From assembly GCA_029891385.1 (NCBI GenBank), contig CM057225.1, positions 76,657,887-76,721,886 on the forward strand: 64,000 bases of DNA, given 5' to 3'. Below the pieces are notes generated by a model. That model did no database searches. It was not told where the DNA came from and saw nothing but the letters and a program-made list of their open reading frames with translations. Position numbers and translations under genes: made by a program. This document shows, piece after piece, positions 50,166 to 61,261 of this stretch (position 1 is the first letter of the stretch; each line of letters opens with the position of its first letter). The DNA is from Erythroxylum novogranatense (lineage: Eukaryota; Streptophyta; Magnoliopsida; Malpighiales; Erythroxylaceae).

Positions 50166-53100
50166 TGTGAAATGCATCATATTTTAGGTTATAGTTTGAT
50201 ATGTGTTTAGCTATTTATTAGATCATTTAGTATGTGTTTTGGTTAGAATTGCATTAGTCTATTAACTATTTGTGTTTTAAGTATTTTATGGGTTAGTACA
50301 AGTCTTTGAGCTTAAATATTATGTTTTTGAGGTACTTTGATGTGTTTGTTAGCGTTTTAAGGTCAACATCGAAGAACGTAGAAGTTTTGGAGACATTCAG
50401 GCCAAAATAATGACTCACGATCATGGAATATCAATAGGCTATGATCATTACAGAAGCACTAGAGTTGGCCTACGATCGTGGCACATAAGGCTTAGAAGTA
50501 GGCCACGATTGTGGTTTATGTCGGGCAGATGCACAACTACTCCCAAACTCCTTTTAAGGGGTTTTTTAGGCCTTTCGAACCCAAAAAATGCCCTAGTTCA
50601 ACCCTAAATACAAAAGAACACAAATAAAACAAAAATAAAGAAAAGAAGGAACTTTTGATCGACCATCACAATGAAACCCTAAAGGAGAGAACTTTGAGAG
50701 ATCGAGAAAGAGAAGAAGAATAGAGAAGAGGAAGACGACGCAGACTCGACGCGCTTCCTGAAATAAGAATCTTTTTAAAGTCGTGTCCTCCCATCATCCA
50801 TTCGAGTTCTATTTCTTATGTATTTCATTTTTATTTGATTGTAGAATTGGGATATATAGTTTGATGATAGAATTAAATTGTTGATTGATGTTCTATACTC
50901 ACCTTTGGAATATTATTTTTAATTTAATGAAATCTGATTGATTTATGTGTTTATTGAATTAATTATGGTTTAATTATGCACTTCATATCTCGATATAAAC
51001 TGAGAGGGTGAATCGAGAGAAAATAATTAAATTGGGCTAACGAGAGTTATGTAATTTAATAGATTCAGAATTAGATCAGGTTGGTAAACCTTTTGTAAAG
51101 AGACCATGTACATGTTTCCAATTGTTTATTAGAGAACCTTATAATTGATTAATTTTTTGATAGGTTGTTAATTGAGAGATTACAACTTCCTATAATTTGA
51201 TTAGGGCTTATTCTCTAGGGTTCAATTTTAACTTTAGAGAGAGTAATTGATCCTAGGATCATCTAGAACTATTAATTTGTTAAATCATATTTGGTTAGGT
51301 TAGCATTAAAGATAGATAGTTTTTCCTTGCTCTCTTATGGTGAACCCACTAGGTCGAATTCTAGAGTGTACTATCATCGTTCAACAAATCAATCGGTTTT
51401 CATTATTTGTTATTCATTTTTAATATGAAATTGTTAAACGTTGTTTGTGTTAGAGTAGTGCCCTAAAGGCAATCACCTTTAGCGCATTTTGTACAAAGTT
51501 GTGTACATACTTTATGAATAAATAAAGAAAGGCATATTTCATTAATTTGATGTTCATTATTTATGAATGGATATTGATTTATAAGCAAATTAATGAAGTC
51601 ATTGATATATGACATAGCATGAAGGAAATTATGACGTGATCATACTACTGAGATTCCTATCATGTGCAATTATGTCCGTATCTAAATTATCCCTAGTCAT
51701 AGGATTACTGAGACTGGACATCAGTAATCTGGAAAGACTAGCACATCTCAAGCTCCTTGATTTGGTTAAGCAGTGGATCTCAGAAACTGTAAATATGATA
51801 TATTTAGGGTTGAGATGTGGATGCTTACTAGAGGTAGTAAGTACATTGGATGACCTGCTATGAGATCATCACATGAATGTCCTATTATAATGTCAGTGAT
51901 AATCTCATCATAGCAATGGTGCAAGTATCCTTAGACTTGAGGTACTCAAGGATATCTTGGATACTGATTCTGTGCTTTGACTCCATTCCTTGTTGTCTTA
52001 CAGAGGTCGCTCGTAGGATGGTGCTTGGGTACAGTTTGAGGTATTCGAAGGTAATTGAGTAGCCAATAGAGGATTCACCACTTCTGTGATAGCAGAAGAT
52101 GATACCCATGGCCTCTTATCAGGGTCATTACTTAGAAATCTCTGATCAGAGTACATATGTTATGAAGAGTGTCTTCATTGACATATTAAGTAATGAGTCC
52201 CAGGACAAGAACTGAAATCACTTGGACTAGATTTGACGTAGTCAGTCTAGTAAGAGTTGACACTTTGCCCATACTCATAACCAAGTGGGGCATAGCATGG
52301 TGAAAGGACGAATTGCACAGTAATTGTCTATGGAAAGGTTCGTGATATGGTTCATGATGAATATAGGTTCATTCGTCAAACCAATTACGTTCTGGTCAAT
52401 TGGGGGTCATGATGTGTTGCTAGATACCGCTCATGACTTGCTTGGATTAAGTGTTGATCTAAGTGGCCAACATAACCGGGAACCTAATGGGTCACACGCA
52501 TAAGAGTGTCTTGGAGAATTTGTAAAATAGGTTTGGACAGAGTTCCAATATATGGAGAGCAAAAGGACCAAATGGATCCAGATGAGATCGAGATATGTCC
52601 CGATGAGATCGCGACATCGATATTGCTGAAAAAGGTTTCCGGTGGTTTTTCCATACCGGGACCCGATAGGCCAGTAGGACCGACCCCAGTATGACTGGAC
52701 CACTTCAGCATTTATATATATATATCTAATTAATTAATTAATTAATTAATTAATTAATATATGTTAACGTGGAAGATGGAGAAGATGCCTATCTTTTTAA
52801 CTTTATATATATATATAAAGTGGCTAACGTGGAACACACGTCACCATGTTGCATTAAATGTCTTTAATGATGTTAAAGACATATAAAAAGGGTGAAAAAA
52901 GATGAGTAGGTTCATTGGCTTTTGAAAGAAGAAGAAAGAGTTTCCTTCTAAAAGCATACGAGCATCATTTTCATCATCTTTCAAGCTTCAAGCTTCTCTC
53001 CAAGCATTCTCCATCGTTTTCTCAAGCTCTCCAAGGACAAAGGTAAGAGCTAGCACTCTTTAATTTGTTCTAGCTATTCCCGGGTCAAAGAGTTTGTTCC

Positions 53101-53532
53101 GGTTCGGTTCTCTGATCTCTGCGTGGATACCGTTAGAGACGGTCTCCTTTGGTCGTTTTGGTTTGACTTTGTTATATAGTCACATGGATCCTGGCTTTCG
53201 GGAAGGTCCCGGAATAAAATTTTTTGTTTTCCGCACCGTGGGCATGTGATGCTCACACCAGGATTTTCCTACAGTTTGTTGATTGTTTTCGTTAAGTATT
53301 AACTGTCAACTATTGTTTTATTATTTAATTTGGTTTGTTAAATTTATTTAGTTCTCGTGTTTAAATTCATTGTCCATTAAATTTATGTTTAATAGTTTCC
53401 AACCTTAGAATCTAGGATTAGATTAACCCTTCTCATGGGATTAACACCTTAGGTATTATGTGAACGATCCGAATGTATGCGAAATATCGAGGTTAAATAT
53501 TAAAACTTACTCATATCAGAAAACCGCGATCA
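50166..53532 (+). repeat. Athila/Tat-type LTR, interrupted
   Basis: The right end is fixed by a decayed primer site at 53539. The left border near 50166 (TGTGAAATGC) is an estimate. The LTR includes repeated CGATCGTGG boxes near 50415-50515 and a purine-rich leader near 50640-50760. It is split by the solo LTR 51448-53273 with GTTTG duplications. No second LTR of this family is in the window. Confidence 0.6.
51448..53273 (+). mobile_element. solo LTR, 1826 bp
   Basis: Starts TGTTAGAGTAGTGCCC and ends TTTTCCTACA, with GTTTG at 51443-51447 and 53274-53278. A TATAAAA box at 52882-52888 precedes a purine-rich leader. It also holds an (AATT)n run at about 52725-52758 and a TTTATATATATATATAAAG palindrome near 52802. 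Probably copia by its terminal sequence, but no coding part supports that. Confidence 0.88.
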
Positions 53533-53538
53533 AGTTTT

Positions 53539-53556
53539 TGGCATTGTTGTTGAGGA
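53539..53556 (+). promoter_or_regulatory. decayed primer binding site of the Athila-like element
   Basis: The stretch reads TGGCATTGTTGTTGAGGA. The usual Athila/Tat site is TGGCGCCGTTGCCGGGGA; all six differences are C-to-T or G-to-A. Confidence 0.75.
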
Positions 53557-53706
53557 GGCGATTAGTTTAGTTCTTTATTCTAAGACTTCTTCATTATCTT
53601 TCATTTTAAATAATAGTAATAAAAAGAAAAGAAGAAGAAGTTTGGGGTGTAAAGTAGAGACACATCAAGACATCTTAGAGTGGGAGTGAGAGATTTCAAG
53701 AGTTAG

Positions 53707-54240
53707 ATGCCAAGAAGAAATAGAAAGAACGATGATGGAAGATAGATATTATAAGGAGCAAGGAAATTTTGTGAATTACAATAAGGCTTAGTATGGATGG
53801 GGAAGTAACGATCCTTATTGGAACATGTACACTACAGGGTAGCAAAACCACCTAGATTTCTATTGGTCCAACAATGTAAGTACTCATATAGGACATCAAG
53901 ACCTATATAAATTTCAACAAGACTAGTCCAGTTCATAGGATTCTAAATTGAACAAAATCATGGATAAGCTCACGGACATAGAAGAGAACCAGAAGAGTTT
54001 GGAAGAGCAATTTGATCAAGTAATAGCAAATTATGTCGCTTTTATTCACAATTTGGAGATTTAAGTAAGACAACTTTACTTTGAATTTTGTAAGAGAAGT
54101 ATGGAAGGCTCTCTGAGAAATATGGAATTACATATACGAGAGCAATATGAGGCTATCATACTTAAGAATGGGAAGAAAAAGAAACAGTGGAGCACCAACT
54201 TAAACCCCACCTTATTGAAGACCAAAAGATGAAGAAAAGA
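53707..54240 (+). pseudogene. Athila-like gag relic
   Basis: Starts MPRRNRKNDDG. It contains YTTG, a stop, then QNHLDFYWSNN, close to the gag motif YNPGWRNHPNFSWSNN with the Trp codon changed to TAG. A heptad-like segment MDKLTDIEENQKSLEEQFDQ follows, and further on (another frame) REQYEAIILKNGKKKK, similar to the end of this gag type. Several frame breaks. It lies directly after the decayed primer site, as expected. Confidence 0.65.
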
Positions 54241-55367
54241 ATGCCAACCCTCACTTTGATTCACCTGTTCTTGACGTACAATGTTTAAAGATCAAAGAAT
54301 CTTGGATAGATTTTCATGAAAAGAACCTTATCCTTCCGATTAATAATGACCAAGTGACATTCAACATGTATGATGAATTAAAGAATCGAAAGGATAATAG
54401 CACATTTAGGATAATTGATGTGTTCGAATCTTCTAAAGAATAAAAGTATGAAGAATAGATGACAAAAAACATGGAATTTGAAGAAGCTAAGAAATTTTTT
54501 TTCATTAAGCCGAAGAAGCATAGGAGACGAAGGTGATTAAGAAAGAAAGAGAACAACTCACCTTCTTACAGGACAAACTTTTGGATTCGATGGAAGATTT
54601 AGGGAGTTTCGCTATTCTTTATTTTATTGACAGTTTGTTAATGAAAATCATATTATTGAATTGAGATGGTTTTCTCAACTTTATCATATTGTCCTTTTGA
54701 TCATTTTGCAATTTATAGCTTACTTATAGGCTATAAAACTGATGTTGAATGAGCAGGGTGGAAGCAAGTCACTTATAATTAATCCTAGCTGAGGTTTAAA
54801 GAATGAAGGTTAAGCTAATGACCATAAATTAGCACGTTTAGTAGTTAGGTTTAAATTATTTCGTAGTTAGATTTGTTTTGAATTTCAAAATAAGTTCTTA
54901 ATAATTTGGAATGCTTTGGAGTTCTAACTCTCTTACTCTTTTTGAAGCAATTAGAAGATAAGGCAGTAATTATGGGCATTAAATACAAGTGATGTCTGCC
55001 TCCATCACCATCAGCACGTCAGTCAACATGATGGTTTCGTATTCTAATCCTTTTCTTTTCTTTTCATTTTTATTAGTATTTTATTCTTATGTTTTTATAT
55101 ATTGTGTTTTATTTCCCCTGGTGTGTTTGTGTACCCTTCTCATATTAAGGATAATGTGTTGTTCAAGTGTGGAGAGGGTTATGTGTTTTTACCTTGAGTA
55201 TGAATTTTGTATATTGTATGATAGTTTGTTTAGGTTGCATGATGTGAATTTTGTGAATGAGTCAATGGCTAAGACCAAATAGGATAGATTTAGCGTTAAA
55301 CATAGTCTTTTAGGTTGCAATATTTATTAACTTGTGAAATTAGTGACCTAAGTTACTTAGGCCTAAT
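54241..55367 (+). other. remaining interior of the Athila-like relic
   Basis: No protease, RT or integrase motif seen, so most of pol is deleted. The phrase AATGTGTTGTTCAAGTGTGG at about 55152-55171 resembles the conserved AATGC...TTCAAGTGTGGGGG signal near the 3' end of Athila/Tat elements. The stretch ends where the LTR at 55368 begins. Confidence 0.45.
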
Positions 55368-57214
55368 TGTTGGACCCCGAATTTTTTATTTATTTATTAA
55401 GCATGATTTAATTTATTTGGAGGTCTAGTTAGATTTATTATTTTGGAGTAATTAGCATGTTAATGTTACAAGGAACTATTGTTTGAATTGATAGAATTAA
55501 GGTATAAATGTAGTAAGGATGTATGAGGGGTAATCTTGGTAGATCACTTAAACCTTTAATTTTTAAGGCATAAGTGGAAAGGCATGAGGGTCTTTTCACA
55601 AGCTTTAAGAGGGTAAATTAGAAGAAGAAATGTTTGGCTTGTTAGGAAGAGAAGAAGAAGCATCGTGGGAATAGAGAAAAAGAAGGGGAAACTTAGGAAT
55701 TGTGAAGATCTTGAAGAACTTGAAGAGTTTAAAGCCAAACAAGTAAGTGCAAGCATTCTTTCTTCTTCATTGGTTGGATTAACCATGTTTAATGATAGTT
55801 GGAAGTGAAAATGAGGTTGAATGGTGTACGAAATTGTTATGATCTTCTAGGGTTAATGATTCTTTTGTGTTTGTGACTGATTTTGGGTTAGGATGAACTT
55901 GGAATTGAAGTAAGAGTGATAGTTTAGGGTTGAGATGGAGACTAATTGAAAGATGGGAGGTATATGGTCGATTCATGTGGGAAAAACAGGTTTCGGATGA
56001 TTTTTGGGTCTCACACGCGGGCCAGCTTCCTCGTCGCGGCGAGTTCCAATGTGTTCGCCGCTGTGGGCTTCTATTTCCGCCTTGGCGAAATCCTGTTTTC
56101 CTGCACAGACGTATTTTGATATTTTGAGCATAACTTTTGATGTAGATGTCCAAATGAGGTGATTTTTGATTCGTTATAAACTAGAGACATAGGGATACAA
56201 TTTTTATGAAGAAAGGGAGTTTTTAATCAGTCTCTAAAGATCTCAAAATTTGTATGGAAGTAGAGTATAGATTATAGTGTTAGCAGTTTTGATTTTCAAA
56301 GCTTTATGAATTTCCTTTGAATGTTGTTTGAATGAGAACTTGGTTTGTTATAGGAAACCAAGCAGACCTTACCCAAGAGTGAGAAGAAAGGCAATATTGA
56401 GCTTGGATTTCAAGCAAAATTAGGTGGGTGATGTATTTATAGTTATTGTGTGATAAGGCAATTTCTTGCCTCTGTGTTAATATATGTTTTCTGTGATGCA
56501 TTGTGAGATGCATGAAATTTTGATTGAATATGTGGTTAATTGTTTGAGAATGATTTGTTATAAGATTTTAATGATTTTGATTTCATATACCTTGAAAGAA
56601 GCATGAGATTTGATATATGTAAGTTTTGATTTTGATCATGTTATGCCTCGATTTCGGTCATGGCATTCTATATATATGAAAAGCATGAAAGCATATCATC
56701 TGATAAAATAATTCTGAGCATAATTATGTGCTTTTGTTTGGGCGAGAGTGTAACCATTCTGTTCGTCACATGCACGATGACAAGAGTCTTCTCCCAGTTG
56801 TCCGCTTGTGGAATATGAGCTCCGAAATGGACTCATTCTGTTCATGGGGTAAACTTCGGTTTCCTCATTCCGTTTCATGGAACCCTTAAGCCGTGTGATG
56901 TGCATTGCATAATTGAACTGTTCATTATGAAGCATACTAAGTGTTATATGTTGTGAAATGCTTTGTGAGTTGAATTAAATGTGATGGATGCATGAATTGC
57001 TTGAATATAGTGTGAGTGCTAGAATTGCTGCATGTATATATATACATACATATGCTTGAAATTGTGCTAGTTACCGATGACTATAAATATATTAGCCACT
57101 GAGCTATGTGGCTCAACCCATTATTTTTCCCTCCTCAGATGCGACTCAAGACGACAGTTGATCCTTGCAAGGCATCGAAAAACTCCATAATAGTTAGAGA
57201 TCTTGCACTAAGTT
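55368..57214 (+). repeat. LTR cut by a later insertion
   Basis: Starts TGTTGGACCCCGAATT, preceded by CTAAT. It is closely related to the 47376 LTR: GC-rich cassette 55998-56105, then GAGCATAACTTTTGATG and GGGATACAATTTTTATG boxes. Predicted splicing: donor after 55742 (CAA|GTAAGT), acceptor before 56354, 70-nt microexon 56354-56423 ending TAG|GTGGGT, UUCG-loop hairpin 56848-56864, TGAGC/GCTCA stem 57100-57115, acceptor CTCAG ending 57138. It stops abruptly where TGTAACATCTC begins; the remainder should lie beyond the right edge. Confidence 0.82.
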
Positions 57215-57884
57215 TGTAACATCTCACCCCCTACTGGAAGGGTAAAATAGTAAATTTGGCATAGGATGAGATGGATCGGAATGACTTAGGACTGTTCATG
57301 CATAATAGGATTGATACACAGTATCATCTGTGCACATGAAATAACTGTACATGCATTCATGATTATTTCCCGGTATTAGGCCTAAACGGCATTTTATTGT
57401 GATTAACGTGATTATTGGGTTTGAAAAATTATTCTGAGTGCGCCTTTGAGTGTTTTATATTTTAAGAGATTTTCAGGAATTTTTCTGAAATTTTCCGGCA
57501 AAAATTCCCGGACCGAAAAAATCGCCAAGTGGTGAACCGGTTGATTTTCGGTATCGAAATTTGCTGTCCAAGGGCACTACAATATTGAGTATATTATTTC
57601 GGGCTTGAAATTGGAACCATTGGAATTGAATGGGTTAAAGATTTCCTTTATTAGGTTTTCTTTTATTAAATGATATAAATGGTTAATGGATTTTGTCTTT
57701 TTCCCATTTTTATGCCAAGTGTCTAGATGACACCTCATAAACATACATAATGCTTGGGTTGTTCTCAGTGCTTCTTCTAATTGAGTGAATAAAAAGATGA
57801 TTTATTGCTTTATTATCTCCTTTCAGCCGAAACCTTCTTTTCCCCTTCTCCATCTTTGGTTCTTCTTTCGTTGGTTGCCCTCCT

Positions 57885-57892
57885 TATAAAAA
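57885..57892 (+). promoter_or_regulatory. candidate TATA box of the 57215 LTR
   Basis: CTTATAAAAACATTGC precedes a CTTCTTCACC leader, as in many plant core promoters. Confidence 0.55.
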
Positions 57893-60419
57893 CATTGCTA
57901 CTCTTCTTCACCTAAAAACTAAGGCTCTTCTTTGTGATTTGTTGGCTTCCCCTTGTGTGTTTAACAAGGAAAAATATTCACCTTAAGCCTTGTATAAGTG
58001 AGGGTCGTATGAGGTAGAGAATTGGAATGTTTTGAAGTAAGTGAAGAAGTGAAGAAGAGGAAGCTTGATTAGGTAAGATTGGTGTTTATGAGTTGTTTTG
58101 TTAATTCAATGTATTATTTGTGATATTTATGAACCTAATTGTATGGGAACTATGTTGGTATATGTGGGCATGTAATTGGTTTGTTTAATTGATGGTTGAT
58201 TGAGAAAAGATGAATGAAATAGTATGTATAGTGTGTGATTAAAGTGTTTTAGCTTGATTTGGATTGAATATTGATGATTAATTTTGCATGGAAAGGTAAG
58301 AGGTTAGTGCTGCCAATTTTAGTTAAAATGCTTAGGTGAAGGTATTGAAGAGGTATTGGTCGAATTCCTAATTACTTAGGATGTTTGCTGGTTTAGAAAT
58401 GGGGTGGAAATGGTATAGAAACCATAGAAGATGGTGTAGACATAAGTGCTGGAAAATTTACTTTGACCTATTACACTGATTTTAGCATAACTCATTGTGT
58501 GGTTATGCAATTGAGGCACGATTTGTGCCCACTGAAACTTTGGTTTGTTGGCTACATTTTTGTGTGAAATAGGTGTTGTCCAATTTTAGCTTTAAGAGGT
58601 TGCAATATGGATTGGAAAGTTACTGCTATTGACTGGAATGAATAGTACCCGAAACCATACCCTAGAGATTTATTAATTTTTCTAAATTAATTGAGAAGGA
58701 ATTAGAACAAATGGAATAAATGAAAGTTGAAGCCTATTAAGTCATCTTTCCAATGCCACTGATTTTGCAATTTTTCGATATGTATAGTAGGAGTTATGGA
58801 CTGATGACAATTGACTGTTTTCATGCATTGAATGAAACCTAGCTGGAATGTCAAATTTGGTGCACATTATGATTTGGAGAAATTTTAGCAATTTATGTGA
58901 ACTGAATTAGTATGAGTGATCTGCTTTAAAATTGTATAAGAAGTGATTATCTTGAAAATGGTATATAGCATACTATTTTTAGATAACAGAATTGGGACTT
59001 ATGATTTTTCAAAGATTGGACTGAAGTTAGGTCAGGGACTGTTGAACAGGGCAGTAACTTGCAGGACTGTTTTGAATTGGTTAATGATATAATTTTATTA
59101 TGAATCCTTCATGAGAATTGTAGTAATGTGTTTTATCTTCTCATGGGTATAAAGTATGCAATTTTTCGACATTTGTACAAGGAGTTATACTGTTTGAAAA
59201 AATTACTGTCCAATTTGAGTACTTTCAGGGGCAGCAGCCTTCTCTGAATTGTTTGACCTAGTTAGCCACTGAATTTGAATTTAGACTGTTCATGAAAGTT
59301 GTATATCACATTGTAATCTTACTGGGAAAATTTATTGTGTAATTTTTGACTAAGGAAATGGGAAGTTATTGAATTTACAAAATACTGCACTGGTTAGGAA
59401 CTCATTGACTGGACAGAAACTTTGACTGGATTTTTCACACCCTTAGAAGTGAAATTGGCTTTTGTGTCCTTCATACAACTTGTAGAGCTCCCTTTTCGCT
59501 ATGAAATAGACACCAAGTTTGTCCAATTTGGAGTCCGGAGTTGGGAGTTATGCCATGTGTAAGTTGGCATGTTGGAGAAAGTTTTCCAGATCTGTTATGG
59601 GAGTAATGTAAGTCGACTGGTACTGACCTTTTTCCATTCTTTTGCTTATAACTTGTCCGTCCGGCGTCCGATTGACCTGATTCTCGAGGCATCAGATTCA
59701 TGACTTATTGAATTTCATTTTCAGAGATATTGGGAATTATTGGATGGGAAATTGACGTGGGTCCGGTTTATTATTTTCTGATCACTGTTTTATTTTATGG
59801 GACCTATAGAGGTCAGAATTGAGCCTCGTCAGCGCCATTGGATTTCTTATTTTTGAAACAGATTTTTCTGTAAAAAAAGATGAGATTAGGGCCGGGAATA
59901 TCATGATCATGCATTGTGCACCTTCTAAGTGTTACATGTGCATTCTGAAATAGTTCTGATTGAACAATTGATAATGTTTGTATCATCATCAAGTTATAGA
60001 GTCACACTTGGAGCGTCGGTCCATCACGTCACTGAGACGGCCAGACTTTGGCTCAAAAATACAGGTGAGTAACCTAGTTGGTTTCTCAAATTCCTGAATG
60101 TCTAAATGCCCTATGTGAATTACTTGCGAGGTGATTTACATAGATTCTCAAACATATTGGATGGAATTACATGCTTTTACTGTACTGAATGGAACTACTT
60201 GCAAAGGTGAATTGTATGGTTCTTGAATCGTATAGGATTAAGTTGCATGCTTTTCTTGTATTGGATTGGACTACTGCATGAAACTGAAACGCAATCTTGG
60301 GCTTTATAGCCATATCATTTGGATTCTTGAAAATCGCAACACCGGGCTTTTATAGCCATACTCTCAGAAACCCACCGAGTCTTGCATTACATGTATAAAT
60401 GCATGAACAGATAATGGAC

Positions 60420-60561
60420 GTTGTGACCCAAGTTGCGATTATTCTTGACCGGCCTCGAGTCCGAGGGATTTATCCTCGAATCTTTGTCTAGACCGCCTCG
60501 AGCCCGAGGGAGAAATCACGACGTGTCCCCACCGAATCTTGACCGAGCACTTGGGCACAAC
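60420..60561 (+). repeat. GC-rich hairpin block bracketed by inverted repeats
   Basis: GTTGTGACCCAAGT at 60420-60433 and ACTTGGGCACAAC at 60549-60561 are inverted copies with one extra base. Inside are two perfect CCTCG-N4-CGAGG hairpins at 60453-60466 and 60496-60509. It lies in predicted intron 2 of the LTR. Confidence 0.85.
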
Positions 60562-61247
60562 ATCAATAATTGGAAAGAGTCACATATACATTGCATTCAC
60601 ATGAATGACTGCTTTGTGAAAATTACTTGATTTCGTGATGGCATGATTTATCAGAAAGCGTTACATGTTACTGCAAATTATTATTTAATGCTGTAAATTG
60701 TTATGTTACTGCTAATTGAATACAACTGTATTATGTAGTATGTCATGTGCGTAATGCATGATTTGAGTGAACCATTGATGATGGTTTCTCACTGAGTTCG
60801 CAAAACTCACCCAAAATTTGCATATATTTTTCAGGTCCTGAAGAATACCCCGGTTGACATGGGAGTATGTCTACTATAGGCAAGTAAAGGATAGAGGTCG
60901 GGATCAGTCCGTGTCTGCATTAGTGTCTTATCAAATTGTGTTCCGCAATCACTGTATAACAATGCTTTGTATTTCTACTGAGCCCATTGTGGTTTTAATG
61001 TTTTACTCATTGACTGATTGTAAATTATTCTTGGATGACTGTAATAACTGAAACTGGTTTATTATGAATATGGGTTTTAGTTACTTACTGTTTTTACCGT
61101 GCTAACGTGGAATCAATGGCTTCAAGAAAAAAATGTATACTGGGTTTTAATCGACTGATGTAGTACGCCACCCTCGCGGGGCACGGACTCTGATATCACC
61201 AACGATATCGGGTTCGGGTCACTCGGGAGTGGGGTGTTACATTTAGG

Positions 61248-61261
61248 TGGTATCAGAGCCC
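61248..61261 (+). promoter_or_regulatory. primer binding site, initiator tRNA-Met
   Basis: TGGTATCAGAGCCC, 6 nt after the LTR end and identical to the site at 22274. Confidence 0.92.

Larger units (their letters stand above)
57215..61241 (+). repeat. 5' LTR (4027 bp) of the truncated element
   Basis: TATA box 57885-57892, leader, donor after 58072 (TTAG|GTAAGA), intron 1 filled with ~181-bp phrases (58922, 59107, 59288, 59469), a GTCCGTCCGGCGTCCGATTG block at 59655 matching the 16702 LTR, acceptor before 59994, 71-nt microexon 59994-60064 ending CAG|GTGAGT, GC-rich block 60420-60561, TGAGTT/AACTCA stem 60793-60809, acceptor TTTTTCAG ending 60834. Splice sites are predicted. Confidence 0.88.

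Noticed and set aside
52725..52760. (AATT)n run as a functional element
   Set aside because: A simple repeat inside a solo LTR; nothing else marks it as functional.
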